The position numbers and the translations under genes are program-made. This document shows, in pieces, positions 18,227-27,555 of a DNA stretch of 64,000 bases. The first letter of the stretch is position 1; the number at the start of each line of letters is the position of its first letter. A model generated the notes under the pieces. That model worked only from the letters and a program-made list of their open reading frames with translations. It was not told the origin of the DNA and made no database searches. The stretch lies in NCBI RefSeq assembly GCF_025562715.2, contig NZ_JAPFCC010000001.1, positions 558,001 through 622,000 of the forward strand. The letters are read 5' to 3'. Source of the DNA: Endozoicomonas gorgoniicola (GTDB lineage Bacteria; Pseudomonadota; Gammaproteobacteria; Pseudomonadales; Endozoicomonadaceae).

Positions 18227-18247
18227 CTCCACTACAGGAACTCAATT

Positions 18248-19459
18248 CTATTCACCGTGTTGGGTGTTACCCTGAGGGGCATAAACGCTTTGTTCTGTCC
18301 AACCAACTAGCTGCCGTTTATTGAAGAGTTGCCAGACCACCATAATGGTAAAGGTTAAAGCCATTAGCGGATTAACCCAGCTGGTGCTGCCTGGCACCAG
18401 CCATCTTGACAGGTCAAAGGCTTCCAGCACGCACAGCGAAATAAGCCCGACCCCTAAAGCCAGATATTTGTTCTGCCAGAGGTGGTTGGCACAGGTAAAC
18501 CATAGTGCCAGAACGGTTCCGAGAATAATGTAGTCGGTATTGACACTTCTGGGGTTAAACATGAGGTGGTAGCAGGAAGCCAGTGTTAGCAGGTAGATCA
18601 GGGCTGTTTTTATATCAAACTGACGAATGGCAAACCAGCATAGCAACCAGGTGATACCTGCCAGTATGACTTTAATCAGGTACTGCCAGTGATCAGAGAT
18701 AAAGAGACCGAATACCTGAAATACATTGAACAGGCAGGCAAAATTCTTGCTGTGAACACCGTGGTACATGGCAGATTGAGCCATGTCCACAAAGTTGATG
18801 TATTGCTGCCAGCCGTATTGCCAGCCGCCAAAGAGCATGGGCAGGGACAGAAATAACAGCATTAGTGGGGGAACCCTGAACCATAGAGGTCGAAACAGTG
18901 TTGTTGTCAGCAGAAAAAAGACAATAAAGGTAGGTTTCAGGCTCATGACCAGTGCCAGCAATAGTGCGGCGCTGTTCCAGCGTTTTTCAGCGATCTGGCA
19001 AATGACCAGGACCATGACGGACGTCAGGATAACATTCACCTGTCCATTTCGGAAACCAGAGAATGCAATAGGTACGGCAATGATACTCATCATGCCAAGC
19101 CACTTGCCCAGGGTGCCGGGGGAACGATTATTAACCATATTAATCAGGCAGGTCAGGGCGTAGAGATAAAGAATGATAATAAATAACCGCCAGATCAGGT
19201 CAGTCATTGCTTCAGAAATGTGAAGAAACGGAGTAAAGAGTAAAGCAAAAAGGGGGGTATAAATAAAACCTCCAGGGCCGGAATAGAGAGTGACTCTGTC
19301 TGCCCAGCGTTGCCCACCCAGCAGGTAATTGTCGACAACGGAGTGGATTCCTGGCTCTAGAACGACCTTGGCAAAAATCAGTACAAAAGCCAGCAACCAG
19401 AGGAAGAGTCCCAGCTTTTCAAATGCGGTGGTGTTTTTCAGTATGTTGTTGAAATGCAT
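18248..19459 (-). CDS. GT87-like (DUF2029) membrane glycosyltransferase
   Basis: A 403-aa very hydrophobic protein with about ten predicted helices. The segment DNYLLGGQRWADRVTLYSGPGGFIYTPLFALLFTP resembles the first periplasmic loop of polyprenol-phosphate-mannose-dependent transferases (GT87), where an acidic residue and a YxxxxxFxYxPLFALL pattern recur. Later MSLKPTFIVFFL and FNPRSVNTDYI also fit. Donor, acceptor and product are not identifiable. It is a lone gene, convergent with the ABC operon. Family placement is from pattern only and is moderate. Confidence 0.65.
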   Translation of the reverse strand: MHFNNILKNTTAFEKLGLFLWLLAFVLIFAKVVLEPGIHSVVDNYLLGGQRWADRVTLYSGPGGFIYTPLFALLFTPFLHISEAMTDLIWRLFIIILYLYALTCLINMVNNRSPGTLGKWLGMMSIIAVPIAFSGFRNGQVNVILTSVMVLVICQIAEKRWNSAALLLALVMSLKPTFIVFFLLTTTLFRPLWFRVPPLMLLFLSLPMLFGGWQYGWQQYINFVDMAQSAMYHGVHSKNFACLFNVFQVFGLFISDHWQYLIKVILAGITWLLCWFAIRQFDIKTALIYLLTLASCYHLMFNPRSVNTDYIILGTVLALWFTCANHLWQNKYLALGVGLISLCVLEAFDLSRWLVPGSTSWVNPLMALTFTIMVVWQLFNKRQLVGWTEQSVYAPQGNTQHGE

Positions 19460-19538
19460 GAGTTTTTTATCGTTTACAGAGCGAAGCCATTCTTTAAGCG
19501 TCAGTGTTTTATAGTTGCAGTGGAATTAATATAGACGG

Positions 19539-20336
19539 CTAATCGGCTTTGGCACGGGAAAACGTGTCGGAAAAGAATTTTTTATACAGCTTTCCGGATG
19601 GGCTCTTGAAACGCAGGGTGAAATGGTAACAACCGGTTGATACCCTGACTTTTTCCTCAGGACTGAAACTGATCTCTATCTGGTCTGGCAGGCTCACCAC
19701 CTGCTTGATCATCTGATGCGCTGACTCTCTGATCAGGCCGGAACGATTATCGAGAGCGAAGCCTTCTTCCATCAGCAGTTTGACCAGTTTGAGCATATCG
19801 TTCTGTCGATCAAGGTGGTTGACGCTGACAGAAAAATAGTGGGCTGATGTACCAAAAAGACTGAACCATGCGGCCATTTCATTGTCGGACTGCAAGGTCT
19901 CAAACTGCTGCAGGGTTGGTTTTTTGGGAGGAATATGATTCAGGCTCCATAGCGGTGGGGTGTCGTTCTCACTGGTTATCTCTTTCAGCAATGACTGGAG
20001 CGGTTGACTTAAGCAATGTACATCCAGTTCAGTAATTAAGATGGCTGGCACTTCCGGAGCCGGGTGGTGAAGCCAGTAAAGCTCAAGATTTTCTTCAGGG
20101 CGGCTGGCACTGTCCCGCAGGCAATAGCCGAATTGCCCCAGCTTCTCTGTCAGCACAGAGCCAGATGTCCAGGGTAAATTCACGGTCCGGAAACTGATAT
20201 GATCGTGAACCACCCGCTTGTTGTGTTCTTCCAGTAAGTGATGAATCTTCAGAACCTGGGGGACTCTCTGGCAATAAGTCACCCATAGCGGGTTGATCAA
20301 ATCGGATAAGATGGTTTTATAGTTTGTCGGGTTCAA
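19539..20336 (-). CDS. DUF1338 family protein (2-oxoadipate dioxygenase-like fold)
   Basis: 265-aa cytoplasmic protein. The HDHISFRTVNLPW motif near residue 44, a central HYFSVSVNHL and a late FTLRF segment match the DUF1338 family, whose characterised member HglS is an Fe(II) 2-hydroxyglutarate synthase acting on 2-oxoadipate. This protein is shorter than HglS and belongs to the small-form group. No lysine-degradation genes lie nearby, so the substrate should not be assumed. It is divergent from hemG. Confidence 0.7.
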   Translation of the reverse strand: MNPTNYKTILSDLINPLWVTYCQRVPQVLKIHHLLEEHNKRVVHDHISFRTVNLPWTSGSVLTEKLGQFGYCLRDSASRPEENLELYWLHHPAPEVPAILITELDVHCLSQPLQSLLKEITSENDTPPLWSLNHIPPKKPTLQQFETLQSDNEMAAWFSLFGTSAHYFSVSVNHLDRQNDMLKLVKLLMEEGFALDNRSGLIRESAHQMIKQVVSLPDQIEISFSPEEKVRVSTGCYHFTLRFKSPSGKLYKKFFSDTFSRAKAD

Positions 20337-20459
20337 AACAGCCGCCTGTTTTCAAAAACGCCGCCTCATTATGAGACAGTTTTACGGATGCTGCCCTGTA
20401 ATGCGCTGCTTTTTTACTGGTACAATCGTCGCAGGGAAAATGTAACGAGTATATTGCGC

Positions 20460-21038
20460 ATGTTAAAAGTTGCCTTGTTGTATCAAACTCGTGAAGGGCA
20501 GACTGGCAGGATCCTGAATGTTATAAAAACACAGATGGAACAGAGCGGTTTTCAAGCGACAGTGTTTGATGTCGGGGAGTCGTCCGGCAGTATTGATCTG
20601 GATAGCTTTGATGCCTTTATTTTAGGTTGCTCCGTCCGGTATGGACATCATCATAAGAAATTTTGTCAGTTTGTTGAGAGCAACTATCAAACCCTGAACG
20701 CCAGACCCAGCTTTTTCTTTTCTGTTAATCTCACGGCCAGGAAACCGCAACGCAGTCGCCCCGATAATAATCGCTATCTGCAAAAGTATCTCGCCAGAAC
20801 CCCCTGGAAACCCGATCTGGTTGATGTGTTTGCTGGCGCCCTGTTGTATTCCCGTTATGATCTGTTTAGCAAGCTGGCGATTCAGTTGATTATGAAACTG
20901 ACCGGGGGTAGTACGGATACGTCAAAGGATATTGAGTATACCGACTGGGAGCGGGTCGATAAGTTTTGCCGTACTGTTGCAGACCGTCTTAATAACAGTG
21001 TCAGGCAGAAGTCTGAACCGGTTGGTACCATTGTTTAA
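20460..21038 (+). CDS. hemG: HemG-type protoporphyrinogen IX dehydrogenase (quinone-dependent)
   Basis: Long-chain flavodoxin that oxidises protoporphyrinogen IX in haem synthesis, passing electrons to membrane quinones, chiefly menaquinone in E. coli. From ATG 20460 the 192-aa protein aligns with E. coli HemG throughout: LLYQTREGQTGRI (FMN phosphate loop), CSVRYGHHHKKFCQFV, FFSVNLTARKPQRSRPDNN, KPDLVDVFAGALLYSRY and KLTGGSTDTSKDIEYTDWE. The frame is open upstream, but family similarity begins at MLKVALLYQ. The men operon in the same window supplies its presumed acceptor. Confidence 0.93.
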   Translation: MLKVALLYQTREGQTGRILNVIKTQMEQSGFQATVFDVGESSGSIDLDSFDAFILGCSVRYGHHHKKFCQFVESNYQTLNARPSFFFSVNLTARKPQRSRPDNNRYLQKYLARTPWKPDLVDVFAGALLYSRYDLFSKLAIQLIMKLTGGSTDTSKDIEYTDWERVDKFCRTVADRLNNSVRQKSEPVGTIV

Positions 21039-21057
21039 GCTTCTGCCTGAGAGTAGA

Positions 21058-21141
21058 TTAATCTTTGCAAAGTGGCAGGAGCAGGGCAAAGCCATAGAGT
21101 GCGGGGATAATCAGGGAAGCGGCAAGAATGATCTGGTCCAT
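21058..21141 (-). CDS. Putative 27-residue single-helix membrane peptide
   Basis: A small frame begins MDQIILAASLIIPALYG, continues with a hydrophobic stretch and ends LLPLCKD. It would form one transmembrane helix with a charged end on each side. An AAAGGA ribosome site stands 8 bases before the ATG. It faces hemG and lies upstream of, and on the same strand as, no other gene. Such peptides often belong to membrane enzyme complexes, but I recognise no family. Existence as a gene is only suggested by the ribosome site and the hydrophobicity. Confidence 0.4.
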   Translation of the reverse strand: MDQIILAASLIIPALYGFALLLPLCKD

Positions 21142-21216
21142 AACTGAATCCTTTTTTATTGTTGTAATTGGTCAGGGGGCTGAAGCTTGGAATACACCGT
21201 TTTTGGCTGTATGAGC

Positions 21217-21244
21217 AGCTAACAGCTAACAGCTAACAGCTAAC
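21217..21244. repeat. Intergenic 7-bp tandem repeat (AGCTAAC x4)
   Basis: Four perfect AGCTAAC units flanked by degenerate copies, in the non-coding gap before the TolC-family gene. The 7-bp unit would break a reading frame, in contrast to the repeats inside genes. Confidence 0.92.
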
Positions 21245-21351
21245 AGCCAATAGCCCGGTATGTTTCTGATTGCTGTCGCCCTTACTTAAGATATCAGCAA
21301 AAAAACTTGGTTGAAAAGAGGCTGGGACGTCCATGTCAGAGATATGGGAAA

Positions 21352-22677
21352 TCAGCTGTCTACGATTCGCCAGTTGGAAGGCAGACCAATATTCAACTGC
21401 TGCATCAGATGTCCAAGACCATTAAGTACCCGGTAGCGGGCGTACAGGCCACGGTGTACAGCTGTCGTGTATGAGCGTTGCGCCTGAAAGTTTTCGTTCT
21501 CGCTGTCGAGGAGGTCAAGCAGTGTGCGCTTACCCAGTTCAAACTGTTTCTGATAAGCCTTTACAGTCTGGGCGCTGGCGTCCATGTGCTTTTTAAGATA
21601 TGGCTCCTCAGCACTCAGGTTTTCCATTGCAGCCCAGGCCATTCTAAGGGTTTCCTTGACCAAACGCTGAGTGTCCTGCTGAATGGCGTGGCTCTCTTCA
21701 ACGCGATAGGCAGCTTCCTGACGACGGGCGCTGTCGGAACCACCACGGAACAGATTGTACTTCATGGTCAGCATCGCCCTGGTATCTTCATGTCGCCCTT
21801 TGAGACCGTCGATGTCTTTGTCCCAGCGCTGGCTCAGCGACAGGTCGAGGGAGGGCAGAAAAGCACTCCGGGTCTGGTCATAACCGTATTGGGAGGCGCT
21901 CAGGTCAAAGTTACTGGCGTGAATAGCAGGGTTGTCCTGCAGGGCAATAGCCAGTGCCTGTTCCAGATCAGTTGGCAGAACCTGGTCGTCAATACGAGGC
22001 ATGGTCAGGTTATCAGCCGCCTGATTGACCAGACGCAGATATTGAGTTTCGGAGTCTTCAAGGTTGTTGCGGGTGCTGATCATGTTGGCACGAGCCCTCG
22101 CCAGACGGCCTTCAATCTGGTACAGGTCGGACTGGTTGGCAACGCCCTGATCTGTACGTTGCTGAATCAGCTTGTAGATGCGTTCATGGGCAGCCAGATT
22201 GTTCTTAGCCAGTGTCATTTGCCGGCGGTTCTCCAGCAACTTCAGGTAAATGTCAGCGACTTCCAGAGCCAGGCTTTCTGCTTTGGTGCGCAACTGTTCC
22301 TTACGGCCGTGCTGAAGCTCCCGGGTTTTACGGTATTCGTTGGTGGTAGACAGGCCGTCGAACAGGTTCTGGTTCAGGATCAGGGCATTTTCCCTGGGCC
22401 TGAAATCTTTCTCGCTGGTTCCCGCCTTTTCAGTTCTGGGGTTATCAAGCCGCTCATGCCCAATACCGGCTTTCCAGTCTAATGTAGGCAGGTAGCCACC
22501 ACGGGCTGCCCTGACGCTTTCCTGACTGGCCTGGTAGCGATTGTAGGATGCCTGCGCCTGTGGGTTGCTTACCAGGGTTTGTGTAATCGCTTCCTCCAGT
22601 GATACCGCATGGACAACTGAGCCCTGAAGGGCAGCAGCAACCAACAAGGCAGGGGCTGAAGAACGAAGTATTTTCAT
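21352..22677 (-). CDS. TolC-family outer-membrane efflux/secretion channel
   Basis: 441-aa outer-membrane factor. A signal peptide (MKILRSSAPALLVAAALQGS, cleavage near VHA) precedes the standard opening SLEEAITQTLVSNPQAQASYNRYQAS. Two repeated halves of coiled-coil and strand character follow: ALILNQNLFDG in the first and MLTMKYNLFRGGSDSARRQEA in the second. The end FELGKRTLLDLLDSENENFQAQRSY is typical of type I secretion partners (AggA/LapE class). No adaptor or ABC exporter gene is adjacent, so whether it serves secretion or drug efflux is open. Confidence 0.88.
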   Translation of the reverse strand: MKILRSSAPALLVAAALQGSVVHAVSLEEAITQTLVSNPQAQASYNRYQASQESVRAARGGYLPTLDWKAGIGHERLDNPRTEKAGTSEKDFRPRENALILNQNLFDGLSTTNEYRKTRELQHGRKEQLRTKAESLALEVADIYLKLLENRRQMTLAKNNLAAHERIYKLIQQRTDQGVANQSDLYQIEGRLARARANMISTRNNLEDSETQYLRLVNQAADNLTMPRIDDQVLPTDLEQALAIALQDNPAIHASNFDLSASQYGYDQTRSAFLPSLDLSLSQRWDKDIDGLKGRHEDTRAMLTMKYNLFRGGSDSARRQEAAYRVEESHAIQQDTQRLVKETLRMAWAAMENLSAEEPYLKKHMDASAQTVKAYQKQFELGKRTLLDLLDSENENFQAQRSYTTAVHRGLYARYRVLNGLGHLMQQLNIGLPSNWRIVDS

Positions 22678-22972
22678 GGAGGCATGTTCCTCTGAGTCAT
22701 CAAAGCTTGATAAAAATTGTTCTGAGTCTCTTTGCCATAAACTGGATCTGTTCTTCGGGTTAGAGGGCAGAAGCCGGATCTCTTTATTTATGACCTTTTA
22801 TTGCGAAAACCGGGTTTTCGTCAGGGTTGAGGCAACTGTACAACTGCCTCAGCCACCTGTCTGACCGGATTGAAACTAGCATAGTTTTTGAAAATTGCAG
22901 GGAATTGATATTCACATCAGTTTTTTTATATTGTCTGAGGGTGAGCTGTTGATTTATAAAAAAAGGAAAATA

Positions 22973-23779
22973 ATGTTGATCATCAGAAAGCTTGCTGTAC
23001 TGCTCTTGTTTTGCTCATTTCACGTTTTGGCGAGTGGCACTGATACGCTCAGTTCACGATTAAAACCGGGGGGCTTTTATGTTGGAGCTGTCAAACCTGA
23101 AACAAAAGTACAATATAAGGATCGGCTAATTCGGGTCTCCGGAAACGGGCAGTTTATTATTGGTTTCGGGCGGGATGCTGATTTACAGCAGACTTTCAGC
23201 CTTATCCATAAAGATGGCAGGTCAGAGCAGATCAGTCTGACATTAAAGCCCCGTGAATACGATATCCAGCGTATCAACGGGGTCAAAAACAAATATGTTC
23301 AGCCTGCCCCGGAGGTATTGCAGCGTATTCGTACGGAGGCTAGAGCGGTAAGCCAGTCCCGGCAGTTTGATACAGCAGGAAAGGACTTTTTCTCCGGCTT
23401 TAGCCAGCCAGCCAGGGGGCGTATTACCGGGGTTTATGGCAGTCAGCGTTTTTTTAATGGTGAGCCCAGAAGGCCGCACTATGGTCTGGACTTTGCCGCA
23501 CCGACAGGAAAGCCTGTTATTGCTGCGGCAGATGGTATTGTCAGGCTGGCGGATAAGGATCTTTATTTTTCAGGTGGCACCATTGTGATTGATCACGGGT
23601 TTGGGATTTCCAGCAGCTACCTGCATTTAAGTGCTATAAGTGTTGAAAAAGGCGATACCGTTGAGCGCGGTCAGCTGATTGGTGAAATAGGGGCAACGGG
23701 GCGTGTAACGGGACCGCACCTTGACTGGCGGGTAAACTGGTTTGAGGTTCGTCTTGACCCTGCCCTGATGATGCAGTGA
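22973..23779 (+). CDS. Exported M23 (LytM-type) metallopeptidase
   Basis: 268-aa peptidoglycan endopeptidase candidate. I chose ATG 22973 because AAAAGGAAAA stands just upstream and the protein then begins with a normal signal peptide (MLIIRKLAVLLLFCSF, cleavage after LAS). The C-terminal M23 domain shows HYGLDFAAPTGKPVIAAADG (first Zn ligands HxxxD), then SSYLHLSAISVEKGD and TGRVTGPHLDWRV with the HxD/H-type ligands. All catalytic positions look intact, so it is likely an active Gly-Gly/D,D-endopeptidase type enzyme rather than a degenerate activator. No septal partner gene is nearby. Confidence 0.88.
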   Translation: MLIIRKLAVLLLFCSFHVLASGTDTLSSRLKPGGFYVGAVKPETKVQYKDRLIRVSGNGQFIIGFGRDADLQQTFSLIHKDGRSEQISLTLKPREYDIQRINGVKNKYVQPAPEVLQRIRTEARAVSQSRQFDTAGKDFFSGFSQPARGRITGVYGSQRFFNGEPRRPHYGLDFAAPTGKPVIAAADGIVRLADKDLYFSGGTIVIDHGFGISSSYLHLSAISVEKGDTVERGQLIGEIGATGRVTGPHLDWRVNWFEVRLDPALMMQ

Positions 23780-23812
23780 ACTTTGTTCGAGATAGCTTTT
23801 CCGGAGTGATTT

Positions 23813-24478
23813 ATGGCGATTTACAGTAAACAGACTATCCCTTCAGACGCTGAGGCATTGCCCGGGCGGGAACAGCCAGTCTCTCTGACTGGGCGACACT
23901 TTGTGCATGGACGTTCACTTATGGCTCCGTTTCCTGAGTCCTGTGAAGTGATTTATTTTGGGATGGGTTGCTTCTGGGGGGCTGAGCGACTGTTCTGGCA
24001 GCAGTCCGGGGTCTGGACGACAGCTGTTGGTTATGCCGGCGGGTACACACCAAACCCTTCTTATCAGGAAGTCTGTTCAGGTGGGACAGGTCATGCCGAG
24101 GTGGTGATGGTGGTGTTTGACTCCGGAGTGATTACCATAGAGGCACTAATGAAGCTGTTCTGGGAATCACACGACCCTGCTCAGGGAATGCGTCAAGGCA
24201 ATGATGTTGGCACTCAGTATCGTTCAGTTATTTTCACAACGACCAGAAGGCAGCAGCGTGTGGCTGAAGCGTCTAAAGAGGCTTACCAAGTGGCGATGAC
24301 CCGTCATGGTAAAGGCGATGTAACGACAGAGATTCGGCAGGCTCCCTCTTTCTATTATGCAGAGGAGTATCATCAGCAGTATCTGGCAAAGAATGTTAAT
24401 GGCTACTGTGCTTTGGGGGGAACAGGGATTTGCCTGCCGCCTGTCTCAAATAGTGTTCTTAATCAAGTTTCTGATTAA
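23813..24478 (+). CDS. msrA: Peptide methionine-S-sulfoxide reductase MsrA
   Basis: Repairs oxidised methionine in proteins. The catalytic motif GCFWGAERLFW is present around residue 54, followed by VGYAGGYTPNPSYQEVCSGGTGHAEVV, SHDPAQGMRQGNDVGTQYRS and a C-terminal segment NGYCALGGTGICLPP with the resolving cysteines. Length is 221 aa (E. coli 212). The N-terminal ~45 residues before the catalytic domain match the longer proteobacterial form. Its last 33 bases overlap the convergent mnmC 3' end. Confidence 0.95.
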   Translation: MAIYSKQTIPSDAEALPGREQPVSLTGRHFVHGRSLMAPFPESCEVIYFGMGCFWGAERLFWQQSGVWTTAVGYAGGYTPNPSYQEVCSGGTGHAEVVMVVFDSGVITIEALMKLFWESHDPAQGMRQGNDVGTQYRSVIFTTTRRQQRVAEASKEAYQVAMTRHGKGDVTTEIRQAPSFYYAEEYHQQYLAKNVNGYCALGGTGICLPPVSNSVLNQVSD

Positions 24479-26524
24479 AAAACGTGTTGGATTGAGAGCT
24501 TTCAGCAATGAATGTTCAACAACATTGCTGTCACCTGAAATCATGGATGCAATGATTTCCCCTGACAGAGGGCAGGTGACCAGCCCTCTCGAACCGTGTC
24601 CGGTATTTACATACAGCCCTTCAAAGTAGTCAGCCTTACCATCAATCAGGGCTTTCGCGTCTTTCCGCAAAAGGGCAAACTGTTTAATAAATGAATCCTT
24701 GTTGACAACTGGCCCAACCAAAGGCAGGTAATCAGGGGTTGTGCAACGAAAACCGGTACGTCCTCCTGTCACGTCAGGGCTATAGTTTGAGCCAGAGTTT
24801 GAGCCAGAGTTTGAGCCAGAGTTTGAGCCAGAGTTTGAGCCAGAGTTTGAGCTGTTTTTCCCCAGAGCCGCATAGACTTCAGGCATCTGGCTCAAGAGCA
24901 TGTCAAGGTTGCGCTGATGGTCTTCTTTTCGTACTGAAAGGCAGTCGTCGTTAAAGTCAAACGTGGCACCCAATGTGTGTTCATGATCACAGGCTGGTGC
25001 TATATACCCTTCACTGCACAGGCAGACTGACAACCTGCTACTGCTGGCTGTTTCAGCCAACTGGCTGAGCTGCCCCCGGATGGGTTTTATCGGTAAGTGT
25101 TCCAGCTCCGGGAACTGATGGCTGTGAACCCCTCCTGCCACCACAACGACTTCTGACCGTATGATTTCTTCCTGCTGTTTATTGAGCAGAACCCATTCTG
25201 ACCCTTCTTTTTTAAGGGCTGCAACCCTGTGTCCGGTTTTTGTCTGAATGGCTGGATGATCAGCCAGTGACTGGCAGAAGTGTGCGGGCTTTACCCAGCC
25301 AGCTTTGGGGAATACCAGCCCGCTGCGGTTAAGTCTGAATCCGGTTAACGTTGCCAGCTGTTCAGAGTCAGCCATAAACAGCAGATCTTCGGGGAATTGC
25401 TCTGCCAAAGCTTTATAGCGTTTGTACTCTTTGTCTGTGACAGGCATTTGAACGACGCTGGTTTGATACCAGTAGGGCGAATGTCTGTCCTGTAACTGGT
25501 TCAGCAGGTTGATGCTGTACAGATATCCCTGCAGGATAAACCGGCTTAGTGGCGTGTGGTGGGGAGACAGCTTGGCATAAAGGATGCCTTGCGGATTGCC
25601 TGAAGCTTCTTTTGCCAGTTGCCCATGCTGATCCAGCAAAGTAACCTGCCAACCTCGTTCAGCCAGAGAACGGGCGGTGCTGGTACCGGCGAGCCCCCCG
25701 CCAATGACAATGGCTTGTTGCTGCTTTGTGACGGGGGCATCAGGCAGTTGCCACTCGGGGCGGACAGAGCTTGCCGGTGTGGAGTGCAGGAACTGTCCCC
25801 GCAGCATATCCCGTTTTTTGCCAAAGGCAGGTACTTTCTCCACACTGTAACCCGAGCGGATAAGATGGTCACGCACACTACGGGCAGCCGTAAAGGTGGC
25901 ATAAGTTGTTTGGCTATGGCTTTTACGAGCCATGATGTCGAAGAGTTCAGAGCGCCACATGTCAGGGTTCTTCGAAGGGGCAAACCCGTCCAGAAACCAG
26001 GCATCCACCTTGCCCGGGAAGTCTGACAAGGTGTCAAGAACATCACCAGTCAGCAAAGTGAGGCGCACACGCCCGTTGGCAAAGACAAAGTGTTGTTGTC
26101 CCTGACAGGCAGGCAGGTACAGGCCCGCCAGTTCCGAAGCCTGTTGCTTCAGCTGCGGCCAGAGTGCCAGCGCCCGTTGAAAGTCTTCCTGCTTCAATGG
26201 GTGTTTTTCGGTGCTAATAAAATGCAGTCGGGCCCCGTCAACCGCCAGCTCATCAAATCGCTGCCAGACACACAGAAAATTCAGTCCGGTACCAAAGCCG
26301 GTTTCAGCAATGCTGATACATTCACCGGCATTCAGACTGATGAAACGCTCAGGCAGCCGGTTTGGCTTAATAAAGGTATGGAACGTTTCTTCCGGTCCGG
26401 ATTCGGTGGAAAAATAAATATCATTGTACTGACTGGAAACAGGCTGGCCATCGTCCCGCCACTCGAGCTTTGCATGGCTCAGGGCGGGTACATCGCTCAG
26501 GGCTGTGTTTTCTGGATCGCTCAT
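24446..26524 (-). CDS. mnmC: Bifunctional tRNA wobble-uridine modification enzyme MnmC
   Basis: Completes mnm5(s)2U at tRNA position 34. The N-terminal domain (about 1-245) is the methyltransferase, with ISIAETGFGTGLNFL as the SAM loop and VDAWFLDGFAPSKNPDMW. The C-terminal domain is the FAD-dependent oxidase, beginning with the dinucleotide motif IVIGGGLAGTSTARSLAERG near residue 272, with GRTGFRCTTPDYLPLVG and TGHGSRGLVTCPLSGE near the end. At 692 aa it is a little longer than E. coli MnmC; part of this is a (SNSG)n insert at about residues 558-581. Both domains look intact. Confidence 0.95.
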   Translation of the reverse strand: MSDPENTALSDVPALSHAKLEWRDDGQPVSSQYNDIYFSTESGPEETFHTFIKPNRLPERFISLNAGECISIAETGFGTGLNFLCVWQRFDELAVDGARLHFISTEKHPLKQEDFQRALALWPQLKQQASELAGLYLPACQGQQHFVFANGRVRLTLLTGDVLDTLSDFPGKVDAWFLDGFAPSKNPDMWRSELFDIMARKSHSQTTYATFTAARSVRDHLIRSGYSVEKVPAFGKKRDMLRGQFLHSTPASSVRPEWQLPDAPVTKQQQAIVIGGGLAGTSTARSLAERGWQVTLLDQHGQLAKEASGNPQGILYAKLSPHHTPLSRFILQGYLYSINLLNQLQDRHSPYWYQTSVVQMPVTDKEYKRYKALAEQFPEDLLFMADSEQLATLTGFRLNRSGLVFPKAGWVKPAHFCQSLADHPAIQTKTGHRVAALKKEGSEWVLLNKQQEEIIRSEVVVVAGGVHSHQFPELEHLPIKPIRGQLSQLAETASSSRLSVCLCSEGYIAPACDHEHTLGATFDFNDDCLSVRKEDHQRNLDMLLSQMPEVYAALGKNSSNSGSNSGSNSGSNSGSNSGSNYSPDVTGGRTGFRCTTPDYLPLVGPVVNKDSFIKQFALLRKDAKALIDGKADYFEGLYVNTGHGSRGLVTCPLSGEIIASMISGDSNVVEHSLLKALNPTRFLIRNLIKNTI
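24785..24852 (-). repeat. In-frame 12-bp tandem repeat inside mnmC
   Basis: Between five and six units of a 12-bp repeat (GAGCCAGAGTTT on the + strand) encode SNSG in tandem. The units are identical in DNA, which argues for recent expansion. The insert lies just before the conserved TGGRTGFRC segment of the oxidase domain. Confidence 0.92.
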
Positions 26525-26550
26525 TTTATTGCTGACTGCTTTATTGTTGA

Positions 26551-27555
26551 CTATGTCGCTTCGTAAACTTTTTCAGACATTCCCCGGATGCAGGTTTCCC
26601 TTTTGATCTGTTCAAACAACTGGTGTGCCTGTTCAGAGGTTTTGCTCATCATGCTTAACCATTGTTTAAGACGCCCGTCCAGATAGCGCTTAGGGTTGTT
26701 GATGCCATAAGGGTGATCCGCTTCCGGGCGTTCGGCTACCTGCATCACTTTCCGGGTAAAGCGCTGTAGTATATCCAGTGATTGAGGCCAGTGCTGCTCG
26801 TCACTGTAACTTTTTTTGTGTGGACTTTTGCAGTGCTGACTGGCAATGGCTATTGGCAAACCGGGATTCCGTAGCACACCTCGTCCAACCATAATGCGGT
26901 TGCAGCCGGTAATTTCCCGACATCGGTGGGCGTCTTCAACACTGAAGATATCGCCATTGGCAACCACCGGGATGTCCACAGCTTCGCGAATCGCCACAAT
27001 ATCTTCCCAGTAGGCAGGAGGCTTGTAGCCTTGCAGCTTGGTACGGGCGTGTACAGCCAGACCGTTTGCACCAGCGTCTTCTATGGCTCTGGCGTTATCA
27101 ATGGCAAGGTCTCCATCCAGATAGCCCAAGCGTATTTTTGCCGTTACCGGGACCTCGTCTGGTACTGCCAGGCGAACGGCTTTTACGATGTCATGAATCA
27201 GCTCTGGTTCCTGTAGCAGGATGGCGCCGCCTTTGTGGCGACAGACAGTTTTTGCCGGACAGCCAAAGTTCAAATCGATTCCCCGGGCACCAAGCTTTGC
27301 GGCTTTGGCGGCATTCAGTGCCAGTAACTGCGGATTGTTGCCAAGAAACTGGATATGAACCGGTGTTCCGGCTCTGGTCTGGCAACCGTGTTTAAGTTCC
27401 GGGCAGATGCGATGGAAAACGGATGTCGGCAAACGAGTATCGGTCACACGAATAAACTCGGTGACACACAGGTCGATGCCCCCGATCTCACTGAGCAGTT
27501 CCCGTAATAAATAGTCAACAACGCCCTCCATTGGGGCGAGAGTGATGTGGTTCAT
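26551..27555 (-). CDS. dusC: tRNA-dihydrouridine synthase, DusC type
   Basis: Flavoenzyme reducing a uridine in tRNA, U16 for DusC. The FMN barrel starts LAPMEGVVDYLLRELLSEIGG..LCVTEF, and the catalytic cysteine lies in DLNFGCPAKTVCRHKGGAILL. HARTKLQGYKPPAYW and VANGDIFSVEDA follow. CVTEFIRVTDTRLPTSVFHRICPEL is diagnostic of DusC rather than DusA or DusB. Length is 334 aa. It is transcribed in the same direction as mnmC, ending 26 bp before it, and both act on tRNA, so they may be co-transcribed. Confidence 0.92.
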   Translation of the reverse strand: MNHITLAPMEGVVDYLLRELLSEIGGIDLCVTEFIRVTDTRLPTSVFHRICPELKHGCQTRAGTPVHIQFLGNNPQLLALNAAKAAKLGARGIDLNFGCPAKTVCRHKGGAILLQEPELIHDIVKAVRLAVPDEVPVTAKIRLGYLDGDLAIDNARAIEDAGANGLAVHARTKLQGYKPPAYWEDIVAIREAVDIPVVANGDIFSVEDAHRCREITGCNRIMVGRGVLRNPGLPIAIASQHCKSPHKKSYSDEQHWPQSLDILQRFTRKVMQVAERPEADHPYGINNPKRYLDGRLKQWLSMMSKTSEQAHQLFEQIKRETCIRGMSEKVYEAT

